NCBI GenBank assembly: GCA_902494345.1 | Contig: CABUSV010000014.1 | Coordinates: 1 to 64,000 of the forward strand | Length of the DNA: 64,000 nt | Direction of reading: 5' to 3' | Origin: an uncultured Collinsella sp. | GTDB lineage: Bacteria; Actinomycetota; Coriobacteriia; Coriobacteriales; Coriobacteriaceae | In this document: piece after piece, positions 40,175 through 48,802 of the stretch | Position numbering within the stretch: position 1 is the first letter of the stretch | Layout: each line of letters opens with the position of its first letter | The notes under the pieces: model-generated | The model's input: the letters and a program-made list of their open reading frames with translations, nothing else | Database searches by the model: none | Told to the model about the DNA's origin: nothing | Program-made: the position numbers and the translations under genes

Positions 40175-42988
40175 TTACCCCGTGTTCTGCAGTCCTGCCG
40201 AGACGCCGGTCACAGTCGAAAGAATCAGGCTCATGTACTCGGCCTTCTTCTCCTCGGCCATCTCGTCCTGGTTCATACGCACCTCGCGAAGGGCGCGGAC
40301 CTGGGCGATGGACAGGGCGTCGACGTAGGGGTTGCGCACGCGGACAGCGCAACCGAGCACGCGGCGGCGCTGCAGCGGCCACTCGTCACCGACGATGGCA
40401 AGAACCCACTTACGCGTGAGCTGCATCTCGGTAAAGACCTTCTCGGACAGATCCTGGCGATCGCCCAGGTGCAGATACATCTTGGCGATGCGCTGATCGG
40501 TCTTGGCGATCGACATCTCAATATTGTCGATAAAGGTGCGGAAGAACGGCCACTCCTGGTAGGCAGCCTTGAGCTGGTCAAGATCACCAAGCTGCTCGCA
40601 GGCGGTGCCCAGGCCGTACCAAGCGGCAAGGTTAATGCGCGCCTGGCTCCAGCTGAAGATCCACGGAATGGTACGCAGGTCGTCGAGCGACTTGGCACCC
40701 AAGCCGCGCTTGGCGGGACGCGAGCCGATCGGCAGCAGACCGACCTCGGTCAGCGGCGTCACGGTCGAGAACCACGGTGTAAAGTCCTCGGTGTTCAGCA
40801 GGTCCAGATAGCGCTCGTGGCTTGCGGTGTTGAGCTTCTCGGCCATATCCCAGAACTTCTGCGTGGTCTCGGTGTTGGTCTTCTCGACACTCGGGGCCGA
40901 CTGCAAAAGCGTTGCGGCGGCAACGGACTCAACATGACGCTGAGCCAGCGTGCGGTTGCCGTAACGGGCAAAGATGACCTCGCCCTGCTCGGTGAGCTTA
41001 AAGAAGCAGTTGACCGAACCCTTGGGCTGCGCCAGCACGGCCTTGTTGGCCGGGCCGCCGCCACGGCCCACGGCACCGCCGCGACCGTGCATGAGCACCA
41101 GGTCGATATCGTTCTTCTCGGCCCACTTGGCGATGCGCTCCTGCGCGGAGTGCAGCGCGAGCATGGCCGTGGTAGGACCGGCGTCCTTAGAGGAGTCGGA
41201 ATAGCCCAGCATGACCTCCATGCGGCGGTTGGTCTGGGCAAGGCGCTTCTGCACCACGGGCAGCGTGAGCATCTGGTCGAGCACGTCAACGCAGCCCTCG
41301 AGGTCCTCGAGCTGCTCGAACAGCGGGATCACGTCGAGCTCGGGGACATCCTCCTCGTGTGCGAAGGACAGGTGGGCAAGCTCAAAGACGTCGGCCACAT
41401 GCTGGGCGCTCTTGGTGAACGAGATGATGTAGCGGTGCGCCATCTTCTTGCCGTAGCGCTTTTGGATGGAACCGATGGCACGGAAGGTGTCGATGACCTC
41501 GCGCGTCATGGGCTGCAGGTCGCCATGGATACCGTTCTCGTGGATATCCTTGAGGGCGCGGGCGTGCACCACGGAGTGCTGACGGAACTCCATCTCGACC
41601 ATGTGGAAGCCGAAGGACTCGACCTGCCAGATGATGGTCTGGACCGGGCCGTAGGCAGCACGGACGGCACCGCAGGCAGCCAGCGAGCGCTGGACGACGC
41701 GCAAGTCCTCCAGGAACTCATCGGCGCTGTGGTACATGGTGTCGGTGATACGGCGCACGGTGGCGTTCAGACGGTCGGCCATGACAAGCATGACGGCGCG
41801 ATGCGGCTCGTGCTCGGAAATCAGCTCGGCGCGAGCCGTGTACTGGGTACTCATCTCGACCTGATGGTTCCACAGGTTGATGAGCTCGGCAGACGGCTTG
41901 CTGTAGGTGGCCTCGAGCGTGAGGTTGCGGCCAATGCGGCGGCACTTGTCCTCGAGCTTGAGCACCATGTGGGTGAAGTACTTGGCGGCGACCTCACGGC
42001 TCACCTTGGCGGTGACGTTGGGGTTACCGTCGCGGTCGGAACCGATCCAGCTGCCGGGATGGAAGAACGCCGGGCACAGCGGCGGCACGGTACCGGCCTT
42101 GTCGCCCAGCACCCAGTCGTCAAAGCGACGATAGATGACGGGGATGACGTCGAACAGCGTGTTATCGAAGATGTCGGTGATGGTATCGGCTTCCTCGACC
42201 GGCGTGGGCTTCTTGAGCGCGATGGGGCTCGTACGCACCAGGGCGTCGATCTCCTGCAGCATATGGCGCTCGTTCTCCACCAGGTCGGAGCCGCCCAGAC
42301 GCGGACGCTCCTCCAGCAGGTTAGAGATACGGCGAATCTTGCCCTCGACGGCCTTACGACGGGCCTCGGTGGGATGCGCGGTAAAGACGGGGTGGAACTC
42401 AAGCTTGCCGAGCAGCTCGTTGGCGCCCTCGACGCCCAGCTCATTCACCAGCTGGTGATAGGCGACGGTGAGCTCGTTGGCGGGATCGACCTCGGTATCG
42501 GTCGACGCACCGGCCTCGCGCTCGCGCAGCTGCGCCACACGGTAGTTCTCCTCCGACAGATTTGCCAGATGGAAGAAGCTCGTAAAGGCGCGGACAATGA
42601 CCTGCTGCTTATCGAGCGGCAGGCTGTCGATCAGATCGACGACCTCACGGAATGCCACGGCAGTGGGCTCGTCGGCGGTGGGCACGCCCTGCTCGTCGAC
42701 GGCCTCGTCGGCAGCACGCGTGCCGGGGTTGCCGGCATTGGCCACAATCTCGGCCGACAGGATCTTGTCGAACAGGTCCGCGATCTCAGGATCATACTCG
42801 CTAAGCACACGACGCTCCAGGCGCAGGAACAACGCCAGATTGTCGCGCAGCTCCTCGGGGATCTCGATCTCGGCGAGACGCTCCCTGGACTCGGCATTCG
42901 AGCCGATTCGGTTAACGAGGCGGTTGACCACGGCAGCGACGCGCGCCGCGGCTTCGGGTACAGACTGGTTGCTTAGGTTCTCAGCCAC
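40175..42988 (-). CDS. ppc: Phosphoenolpyruvate carboxylase
   Basis: This 937-residue enzyme makes oxaloacetate from PEP and bicarbonate. It shows the catalytic His segment VFTAHPTEARRK, the motif GYSDSSKDAG, MHGRGGAVGRGGGP and the C-terminal QNTG. The GTG at 42988 is preferred because GGAGG lies 4 nt upstream; the ATG at 43000 sits directly on another GGAGG, too close. It stands alone. Full length for the family. Confidence 0.96.
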   Translation of the reverse strand: MAENLSNQSVPEAAARVAAVVNRLVNRIGSNAESRERLAEIEIPEELRDNLALFLRLERRVLSEYDPEIADLFDKILSAEIVANAGNPGTRAADEAVDEQGVPTADEPTAVAFREVVDLIDSLPLDKQQVIVRAFTSFFHLANLSEENYRVAQLREREAGASTDTEVDPANELTVAYHQLVNELGVEGANELLGKLEFHPVFTAHPTEARRKAVEGKIRRISNLLEERPRLGGSDLVENERHMLQEIDALVRTSPIALKKPTPVEEADTITDIFDNTLFDVIPVIYRRFDDWVLGDKAGTVPPLCPAFFHPGSWIGSDRDGNPNVTAKVSREVAAKYFTHMVLKLEDKCRRIGRNLTLEATYSKPSAELINLWNHQVEMSTQYTARAELISEHEPHRAVMLVMADRLNATVRRITDTMYHSADEFLEDLRVVQRSLAACGAVRAAYGPVQTIIWQVESFGFHMVEMEFRQHSVVHARALKDIHENGIHGDLQPMTREVIDTFRAIGSIQKRYGKKMAHRYIISFTKSAQHVADVFELAHLSFAHEEDVPELDVIPLFEQLEDLEGCVDVLDQMLTLPVVQKRLAQTNRRMEVMLGYSDSSKDAGPTTAMLALHSAQERIAKWAEKNDIDLVLMHGRGGAVGRGGGPANKAVLAQPKGSVNCFFKLTEQGEVIFARYGNRTLAQRHVESVAAATLLQSAPSVEKTNTETTQKFWDMAEKLNTASHERYLDLLNTEDFTPWFSTVTPLTEVGLLPIGSRPAKRGLGAKSLDDLRTIPWIFSWSQARINLAAWYGLGTACEQLGDLDQLKAAYQEWPFFRTFIDNIEMSIAKTDQRIAKMYLHLGDRQDLSEKVFTEMQLTRKWVLAIVGDEWPLQRRRVLGCAVRVRNPYVDALSIAQVRALREVRMNQDEMAEEKKAEYMSLILSTVTGVSAGLQNTG

Positions 42989-43147
42989 GTTTCCTCCCAT
43001 TCCTCCTTCTATGCACGTAACATGCGGTATTCATTATAGGCGCTTGCGAAATACTTTCGACACTGATTGCGCTTTACCACACAAAAGTATTTTCTGCATT
43101 GCAAGGGTTTTTGCTCTAAATGGTCGTATTTCTCGGTGGACGGCATA

Positions 43148-43190
43148 CACAAACGGGGGCATTCCGCATAAATGCGAAACACCCCCGTAA
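43148..43190 (-). terminator. Terminator after hisS
   Basis: ACGGGGG...CCCCCGT arms with an inner CGCATTTATGCG pair and several mismatches; the minus strand continues TTTGTGT. It lies about 55 nt past the stop. Confidence 0.55.
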
Positions 43191-43245
43191 CAATCGCTCG
43201 CAATGGACGGGACACTCAAGCGGGTCCGAAGCTCAAAAAGATGCG

Positions 43246-44559
43246 TTACAGGCGCTCGCGAACCGCCTCGACGACGTTGGACAGATCGGCAAGGACCTCT
43301 TCATGGCTCTCCATGTCGCGCACCTTGACCTTGCCGGCGGCAAGCTCGTCGCCGCCCAGGACCAGGATGAGCTTGGCGCCTACCTTATCGGCCTGCTTAA
43401 ACTGGGCCTTGAGCGAACGGCCCTGATAGTCGGCCTCGGTCACGATGCCTACGGCGCGAAGCTCCTGCGTAATGGCAAAGACGTTCTGGCGCAGCTCCTT
43501 ACCGGCGTTGGCGACATAGACGCACGGGGCCTCCTCGGCACCCAGATCGCTGCCAAAGGCCTGCAGGGCCAGCAGGGCGCGCTCAAAACCGACGGCAAAG
43601 CCGACGCCCGCCGTGGGCTTGCCACCTTCGAGCTCGACCAGGCCATCGTAGCGGCCGCCGCCACCGATGGAGCCGACGCCGGCACCGGGAGCCTCGACCT
43701 CAAAGACGGTGCGGGCGTAGTAGTCCAGACCACGCACCAGGGTGGGATCCTCGACATACTCGATACCGGCGGCATCCAGATAGCGCTTGACCTGCTCGTA
43801 GTGCTCGCGGCACTCGTCGCACAGGTTGTCACCCATCAGCGGGGCCTCGGCCATGATCTCGCGGCAATGGTCGTTCTTGCAGTCGAAGGCACGCAGCGGG
43901 TTGAGCTCGGCGCGCTCGCGGCACTCGTCGCACATCTCGTCTGCGTGATCGAGGATGAACTGCTTAACCTGCTCGCGGTAAGCCGGACGGCACTGGGCGT
44001 CACCCATCGAGTTGATGAGCAGACGAAGCTTGGAAAGATCGAAGCCCAGGCGCTTGTAGAACTCCATGAGCATGATGATGCACTCGGCGTCTGCCGCCGG
44101 ATCGGGAGCGCCGAGCCACTCGATACCCACCTGGTGGAACTGACGCAAGCGGCCCTTCTGGGGACGCTCGCCGCGGAACATGGCCTCGGCGTAGTAAGCC
44201 TTAAACGGCGTGGAGCCCTGGGGCACTAGGTTGTTCTCGACGACGGCGCGCACCACGCCGGCCGTGCCCTCGGGGCGAAGTGCCAGGCGCTGCTTGGGCT
44301 TGAGTTTGGTGTCGGTGCCCTCGGTAAAGACGCGCTCCAGGTTGGCACCGCTGAACACGCGGAACATTTCCTTGCGCACGACATCGGTCGACTGGCCGAT
44401 ACCATGGACAAACACGTCCACCTGCTCGATCGCGGGCGTCTCGATGGGTTTAAAACCAAACGGCTCGAACACGCCGGCCGCAATCTGCTGCATCTTTTGC
44501 CAGGCGCGCATCTCGGCGCCGATAAGGTCGCGGGTTCCCTCCGCCTTCTGTGCCTGCAT
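43246..44559 (-). CDS. hisS: Histidyl-tRNA synthetase
   Basis: This 437-residue class II synthetase charges tRNA-His. It starts with AEGTRDLIGAE and has motif 2 around LRPEGTAGVVRA and FRGERPQKGRLRQFHQVG. The histidine-specific segments LVRGLDYYARTVFE and GSIGGGGRYDGLV follow, then an anticodon-binding domain (about 335-435). A four-Cys CDEC-type pair (CDECRERAEL, CDECREHYEQ) is present in the insertion, which may bind zinc. AAAGG lies about 9 nt before the ATG at 44559. Confidence 0.96.
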   Translation of the reverse strand: MQAQKAEGTRDLIGAEMRAWQKMQQIAAGVFEPFGFKPIETPAIEQVDVFVHGIGQSTDVVRKEMFRVFSGANLERVFTEGTDTKLKPKQRLALRPEGTAGVVRAVVENNLVPQGSTPFKAYYAEAMFRGERPQKGRLRQFHQVGIEWLGAPDPAADAECIIMLMEFYKRLGFDLSKLRLLINSMGDAQCRPAYREQVKQFILDHADEMCDECRERAELNPLRAFDCKNDHCREIMAEAPLMGDNLCDECREHYEQVKRYLDAAGIEYVEDPTLVRGLDYYARTVFEVEAPGAGVGSIGGGGRYDGLVELEGGKPTAGVGFAVGFERALLALQAFGSDLGAEEAPCVYVANAGKELRQNVFAITQELRAVGIVTEADYQGRSLKAQFKQADKVGAKLILVLGGDELAAGKVKVRDMESHEEVLADLSNVVEAVRERL

Positions 44560-44616
44560 GGGCAAACACCTTTCTTTTGTATCGCGTCATAGGTAACGGT
44601 CATTATACGGCACAAA

Positions 44617-44692
44617 CACAAACAGCGGCGGCGCGTCTGACCGAACGAGGGTATGGGGACTCGTTCGGCCAGACGCGCCGCCGCTGTTTGTG
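44617..44692. repeat. Two-tier palindrome, 23-bp perfect outer arms
   Basis: Outer arms 44617-44639 and 44670-44692 are perfect, with an inner 9-bp stem CCGAACGAG/CTCGTTCGG. It is the first of three consecutive hairpins in the MFS-hisS gap. Confidence 0.75.
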
Positions 44693-44752
44693 ATCCCTAT
44701 TCCTCCGTCCCCTTCGGATCACGTGATCCCTTGGGGACGGAGGAATAGGGAT
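44693..44752. repeat. Palindrome with 20-bp perfect arms
   Basis: Arms 44693-44712 and 44733-44752 enclose the self-complementary GGATCACGTGATCC. The segment GATCCCTTGGGGACGGAGGA recurs at about 53951-53970, so part of this element is repeated. Confidence 0.7.
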
Positions 44753-44763
44753 TATTTCGTAGG

Positions 44764-44828
44764 CCCGTGGCCGCCTTGGAAACCGAATGATGGTACGAGC
44801 ATCCATCCGGCTTCCAAGGCAGCCACGG
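44764..44828. repeat. Hairpin with 18-bp arms after the MFS gene
   Basis: Arms 44764-44781 and 44811-44828 pair with one mismatch. It lies 36 nt past the MFS stop and probably ends that transcript. Confidence 0.6.
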
Positions 44829-44863
44829 GCAGAACGGGACGAACAGAAAAGAGCGACGGACGC

Positions 44864-46168
44864 CTACTCCCCCGCCACGCTCGCGCGCAGCTTGGCGGCG
44901 ATGGGCTCGGATGCCAGCAGGAACACGAGCATGACCACGGAGCACGCCAGGCACACGATCCAGGTGCTCGCAAAGGAGCCCGTGGCGTCGAACAGCACGC
45001 CCGAGACAATGGCGCCCACGGTGCCGCCGACCATCTCGAGCGAGGTGATGGTGCCCGTGACCTTGCCGAGGTCGGCCATGCCAAACTGCTTGGAAGCCGC
45101 GATCGTGGGCGTGATAGTGCCCATGCACGTTCCGATACCAAAGCTCACAGCGGCGACAATAGGACCGAGGTCCGTCGTCGGGAAGCACAGCGCCACGCAG
45201 GCGATAATGCACGCAACGGAGCCAAGGATATTGCCAAAGCGCAGGCCAAAGCGGTCATAGATCGCACCGAGCGAAATTTTGGCGATAACGACGGTGACCA
45301 TGTAGGCCGAAAGCACGGTACCTGCCCACATGGGATCGTGGCCGCCCGTGACGATCTTGGCGCCGTTGACGGTAACACTCGTCATGTTGGTAACCTGGTT
45401 GGGCAGGATGGCGCCATTGACCAAGCCCATAAAGAGGAAGGCAACGACGAGCAGCCAAAACGCCGGGCTCTTCTTGATGCGAGACCAGCCGACGCTAACC
45501 TCGGGCGCCGTGTGCTCGTCCTTGTCGCCAGCCGTCGAGACGGACGGATCGCCCGGGTTCTCGCCGAGCGGCTTAAGGCCGATCTCGGAAGGCTTGGTGC
45601 GGAAGGAGTAGGCCGTGATGGGCAGTGCCGCCACCATGCAGACGGCAGCGAGCACCAGGAACGCAGAGCGCCAGCCCACACTCACGATAAGCGAGCTCAC
45701 GATCGGCGAGAGAATGGCTCCGCCAAAGCCCGAGCCCGAAAGTGCGATGGAGATGGCAAGGCCTCGCTTGGCGGTAAACCAGTTGGCGGTCACCAGGCTG
45801 ATAAGCAGGCGGGTCGAGGCGACGGCAAAGCAGCCCGAGACGGCAAAGAGCGCGTAGACCTGCCACAGCTCACCGACAAAGCTCATGCCGACAAGAACGG
45901 CAGAGGTGGCGATTACAGTGAGGGATCCCAAAACGCGGCCGCTTACTTTATCGGCAACATGGCCAATGACAAGTGAGCCGATAACGCTCACCACGGTGGA
46001 GATGGCGTTGGAGATGTTGTACTGGGCAAGCGTAATCCCGAGGTCGCTGACGATGAGCGGCTGAAACAGGCTCATGCAGTTAACGAAAATCGTGTAACAC
46101 GTGGCCATGATGACAAAGCCGGAGGCCACGACGAGCCAACCGGGGAAGAATTTATGCTGCTGGGACAT
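44864..46168 (-). CDS. MFS transporter, oxalate/formate antiporter-like (OFA) group
   Basis: This 434-residue inner membrane protein has 12 membrane segments and a hydrophilic loop of about 40 residues between segments 6 and 7. The start PGWLVVASGFVIMATCYTI and the segment SGFGGAILSPI are typical of the monocarboxylate/OFA subgroup. AAAAGGAAC lies 3-4 nt before the ATG at 46168. It lies 38 nt downstream of the amidohydrolase gene on the same strand, so the pair is probably an operon importing and hydrolysing an N-acyl compound or dipeptide. That is an inference. Confidence 0.87.
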   Translation of the reverse strand: MSQQHKFFPGWLVVASGFVIMATCYTIFVNCMSLFQPLIVSDLGITLAQYNISNAISTVVSVIGSLVIGHVADKVSGRVLGSLTVIATSAVLVGMSFVGELWQVYALFAVSGCFAVASTRLLISLVTANWFTAKRGLAISIALSGSGFGGAILSPIVSSLIVSVGWRSAFLVLAAVCMVAALPITAYSFRTKPSEIGLKPLGENPGDPSVSTAGDKDEHTAPEVSVGWSRIKKSPAFWLLVVAFLFMGLVNGAILPNQVTNMTSVTVNGAKIVTGGHDPMWAGTVLSAYMVTVVIAKISLGAIYDRFGLRFGNILGSVACIIACVALCFPTTDLGPIVAAVSFGIGTCMGTITPTIAASKQFGMADLGKVTGTITSLEMVGGTVGAIVSGVLFDATGSFASTWIVCLACSVVMLVFLLASEPIAAKLRASVAGE

Positions 46169-46206
46169 ACTGTTCCTTTTAAACAAACGAATAGCAAGGT
46201 TGGGTG

Positions 46207-47502
46207 CTACCGGTGGTCGGCGATGTAGCCCAAAGCGACGGCGGCATAAGCCGCGGCGCCAAGGGGAAGCTCGGCATCGCTAAAACGTGCCTTGGGATGA
46301 TGCTGAGCAAAATGCTCGTCCGTATCAGTCACGGCAGCGCCCACGGTAAAGTACGCACTCGGGATCTCGCTCGAGATCAACGCGAAGTCCTCGCTCGCCA
46401 TGGCGTGGAACAACGGCAAGAAGGCGGCCTTGGGCAGCACCGCGCCCACGTAGCCAAGCGACGCCTGCGTCATATCATCATCGAGTACGAGCGGGGGAAC
46501 ATCCGAGAGCGTCTCGATAGTCGCCGGCGTACGATACGTTGCCGCTACGCCATTGACGACCTCCGCGATGCGGGTCTTGAGGTGCTCCATGAGCTCGACG
46601 TCGAAGCCGCGCAGCGTACCTTCGAGCACGCAGGTATCTGGGATGACGTTGGCCGCTTGGCCACCGGCAAACTTACCCACGGTCAGTGCGACCTCCTTGG
46701 CCGCCGGCACTTCGCGAGCGATGAGCTCCTGAAGCGCCAAGTGCACATGGACGCCGGCCGTGATGGGGTCGATGCAAATCTCGGGGCTCGAGCCATGGCC
46801 GCCCTTGCCCTGCAGCGTGATGCGGAAACCGTACACGCCCGAGAGCGCCGGACTGCCGTAGAGCACCAGGCCAAGCGGCGACTGGCTATTGACATGCATG
46901 GCAAAGGCGACCTGAGGGCGCGGGTTCTGCAGCAGACCGTCGGCGATGGCGGCGCGGGCACCCTCAAAGGTCTCCTCGCCCGGCTGGAACAGCAACTTAA
47001 CCGTGGCGTTGGCATCAACAAGCTCGGCCTCGTGGGCCTTGAGCAGGCGCGCCGCACCAAGCAGCGCCGTCGCGTGCATATCGTGACCGCAAGCGTGCAT
47101 GCAGCCGTTGGTGGATGCAAAGGGCTCGCCGGATTCCTCGGCAACGGGCAGGGCGTCCATGTCGCCACGAAGCATGATGACCGTACCGGCCTGCTCATTC
47201 GTGCAGACGCCATTGCCTTGGGCCGCGGCGGCACCGGCGCCGACAAGGCCCACAACGCAGGAACCATCAACGAGCGTGGCAAATGGGATGTCCATCTCGG
47301 TCAGGCGCGCTTGGATATACGCAGAGGTCTGTGGGAGGCTATTACCCAGCTCGGGCATCTGGTGGAGATCGTGTCGCCACGCAGCGAGTTCGTCTGCAAA
47401 AGCCTGAGCTTCTGCAACAAGACCGTCACCGATAGCGGTCTGCGCCGCTGCGGTGGCCTTGGGAGCTGATTGCGGTTGAAGATCGGACAAAGCTGGTGCC
47501 AT
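46207..47502 (-). CDS. M20 family amidohydrolase (IAA-amino acid hydrolase/hippurate hydrolase type)
   Basis: This 431-residue metal-dependent amidohydrolase cleaves N-acyl amino acids or related amides. It shows AAWRHDLHQMPELG, MLRGDMDALPVAEE, CMHACGHDMHATALLGAA, LLFQPGEETFEGA and GKGGHGSSPE; the Cys-His-Glu metal site is present. GGAGGG lies 6 nt before the ATG at 47502. An MFS carrier follows in the same direction. The substrate is unknown. Confidence 0.92.
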   Translation of the reverse strand: MAPALSDLQPQSAPKATAAAQTAIGDGLVAEAQAFADELAAWRHDLHQMPELGNSLPQTSAYIQARLTEMDIPFATLVDGSCVVGLVGAGAAAAQGNGVCTNEQAGTVIMLRGDMDALPVAEESGEPFASTNGCMHACGHDMHATALLGAARLLKAHEAELVDANATVKLLFQPGEETFEGARAAIADGLLQNPRPQVAFAMHVNSQSPLGLVLYGSPALSGVYGFRITLQGKGGHGSSPEICIDPITAGVHVHLALQELIAREVPAAKEVALTVGKFAGGQAANVIPDTCVLEGTLRGFDVELMEHLKTRIAEVVNGVAATYRTPATIETLSDVPPLVLDDDMTQASLGYVGAVLPKAAFLPLFHAMASEDFALISSEIPSAYFTVGAAVTDTDEHFAQHHPKARFSDAELPLGAAAYAAVALGYIADHR

Positions 47503-47573
47503 AGATGCCCTCCAGTATCGTTTTTGCAGCAAGCACTTTGATAGCGTAAAGTGCAAGGCACAACTGTAAGGGC

Positions 47574-47606
47574 ATGACATAAAAAATGCCGCCCTGGGAG
47601 GGCGGC
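47574..47606 (-). terminator. Terminator of the EamA transporter gene
   Basis: GCCGCCCT pairs with AGGGCGGC with a short loop, followed on the minus strand by GCATTTTTTATG. It is 13 nt past the stop. Confidence 0.85.
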
Positions 47607-47618
47607 GCAACAAGTTGT

Positions 47619-48602
47619 TTACAATTGCGGGTGTGATTTTCGGCGCAAGAAATCGAAATGCGTCTCGCTCAAAATAATCGACAGGAAGATGAGCGCAAAG
47701 CCGGCAAGCAGGCGCGAGGTGAGCGCCTCCCCCATCAGTAGCACCGAGAACAGCACGCCCGAGGGGGACTCCATCGAAAGAAGCAGTGAGCCCGTCGAGG
47801 CCGGGACGTGCGCCAATCCAACGTTTTGGACGAGCAAGGCCACACACGTACAACCCACCGAAAGAAAGACCATTACACCGATAAAGTCCGGCGTCCATAC
47901 AGACGAGGGCGCTTGGGTCTCGAACAACAGCGACGAGATCAGGCTCAAGACGCCATTGCCCACAAACATCCAAAACGTGATGACGTTGATGTCCATCTTG
48001 CGACCGTACTTGGCGGTCACCGCCATCTGGATGGCAAAGAAGACCGCGCCGCCCAGCGTAATGGCATCGCCGGCATTGAACTCGACGCTATCGAGCGCCA
48101 CCAAGCCAATGCCCGCCAGGCACAGCAACGCGGCGCCCAAGTTGTAACGGGTAAGCTTTTCGCCGCTTAGGACGTAGCTCGCAAACGGAACCAAGATGCA
48201 GTACGTGCCCGTCAAAAACGCGCTTTTGCCTGCCGTGGTCTGCGCCAGGCCGATCGTCTGCAGTCCGTATGCTCCCCACATGAGCGCACCCATGCCCAGC
48301 CCGACGATCAGGTTGCGGGCATTGAAATGAGCGATGATGCGCTTATGGAAAATGGCAAACATAACCAGTGATGCCGGAAGAAAGCGAACGTAGACCAGCT
48401 CGAACACCGGAATGGTGTCGAGCGCGCCCTTCATAGTGGTAAAGGAGTAGCCCCAGATGACCGCCACCGAAAATAGCAGAACTTTCCAGAACAGCGGCGA
48501 GCGTGCGCCGGCACCCCGGGGAATACCGCCCGCGCCCAAATCCTCACGGGCCACAGGGCTATCAGGCATGTTTTCGATTTCGTTGGCAGCGTATTGGGCC
48601 AT
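47619..48602 (-). CDS. EamA/DMT family transporter
   Basis: This 327-residue membrane protein has ten hydrophobic segments in two EamA repeats (about 40-170 and 180-315), after an N-terminal cytosolic stretch of about 38 residues. Family members export amino acids or metabolites. GAGGATG lies before the ATG at 48602. It stands alone between terminators. The substrate is not predictable. Confidence 0.9.
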   Translation of the reverse strand: MAQYAANEIENMPDSPVAREDLGAGGIPRGAGARSPLFWKVLLFSVAVIWGYSFTTMKGALDTIPVFELVYVRFLPASLVMFAIFHKRIIAHFNARNLIVGLGMGALMWGAYGLQTIGLAQTTAGKSAFLTGTYCILVPFASYVLSGEKLTRYNLGAALLCLAGIGLVALDSVEFNAGDAITLGGAVFFAIQMAVTAKYGRKMDINVITFWMFVGNGVLSLISSLLFETQAPSSVWTPDFIGVMVFLSVGCTCVALLVQNVGLAHVPASTGSLLLSMESPSGVLFSVLLMGEALTSRLLAGFALIFLSIILSETHFDFLRRKSHPQL

Positions 48603-48680
48603 GGAACATCCTCGCACTCAATCTGGGCGTGGTGTCCGCACGCGTATGGCTGCGTGCCGCCTCATGGTCAAATAAAAACA

Positions 48681-48707
48681 GGGCGCACCGGACCCCCGGC
48701 ACGCCCC
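48681..48707 (-). terminator. Terminator after the YhgE/Pip pair
   Basis: GGGCG...CGCCC arms with two mismatched central pairs; the minus strand continues TGTTTTTATTTG. It lies about 95 nt past the stop at 48803. Confidence 0.6.
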
Positions 48708-48802
48708 GCTACTGTAGCAACAATCAAGCAGCCCACGCAATTCACCGCGCTAAAGCGTCGGCAGAGTAAACCTCGATGCTTCGTCAACACCACGCTGTTG
48801 CG

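Noticed and set aside
40469..42976. An 835-codon plus-strand open frame opposite ppc, and similar long antisense frames opposite feoB, htpG, aspS, ligA and the adhesin
   Set aside because: High GC codon usage leaves few stops on the opposite strand. These frames lack ribosome binding sites and recognisable domains, while the other strand encodes clear conserved proteins.
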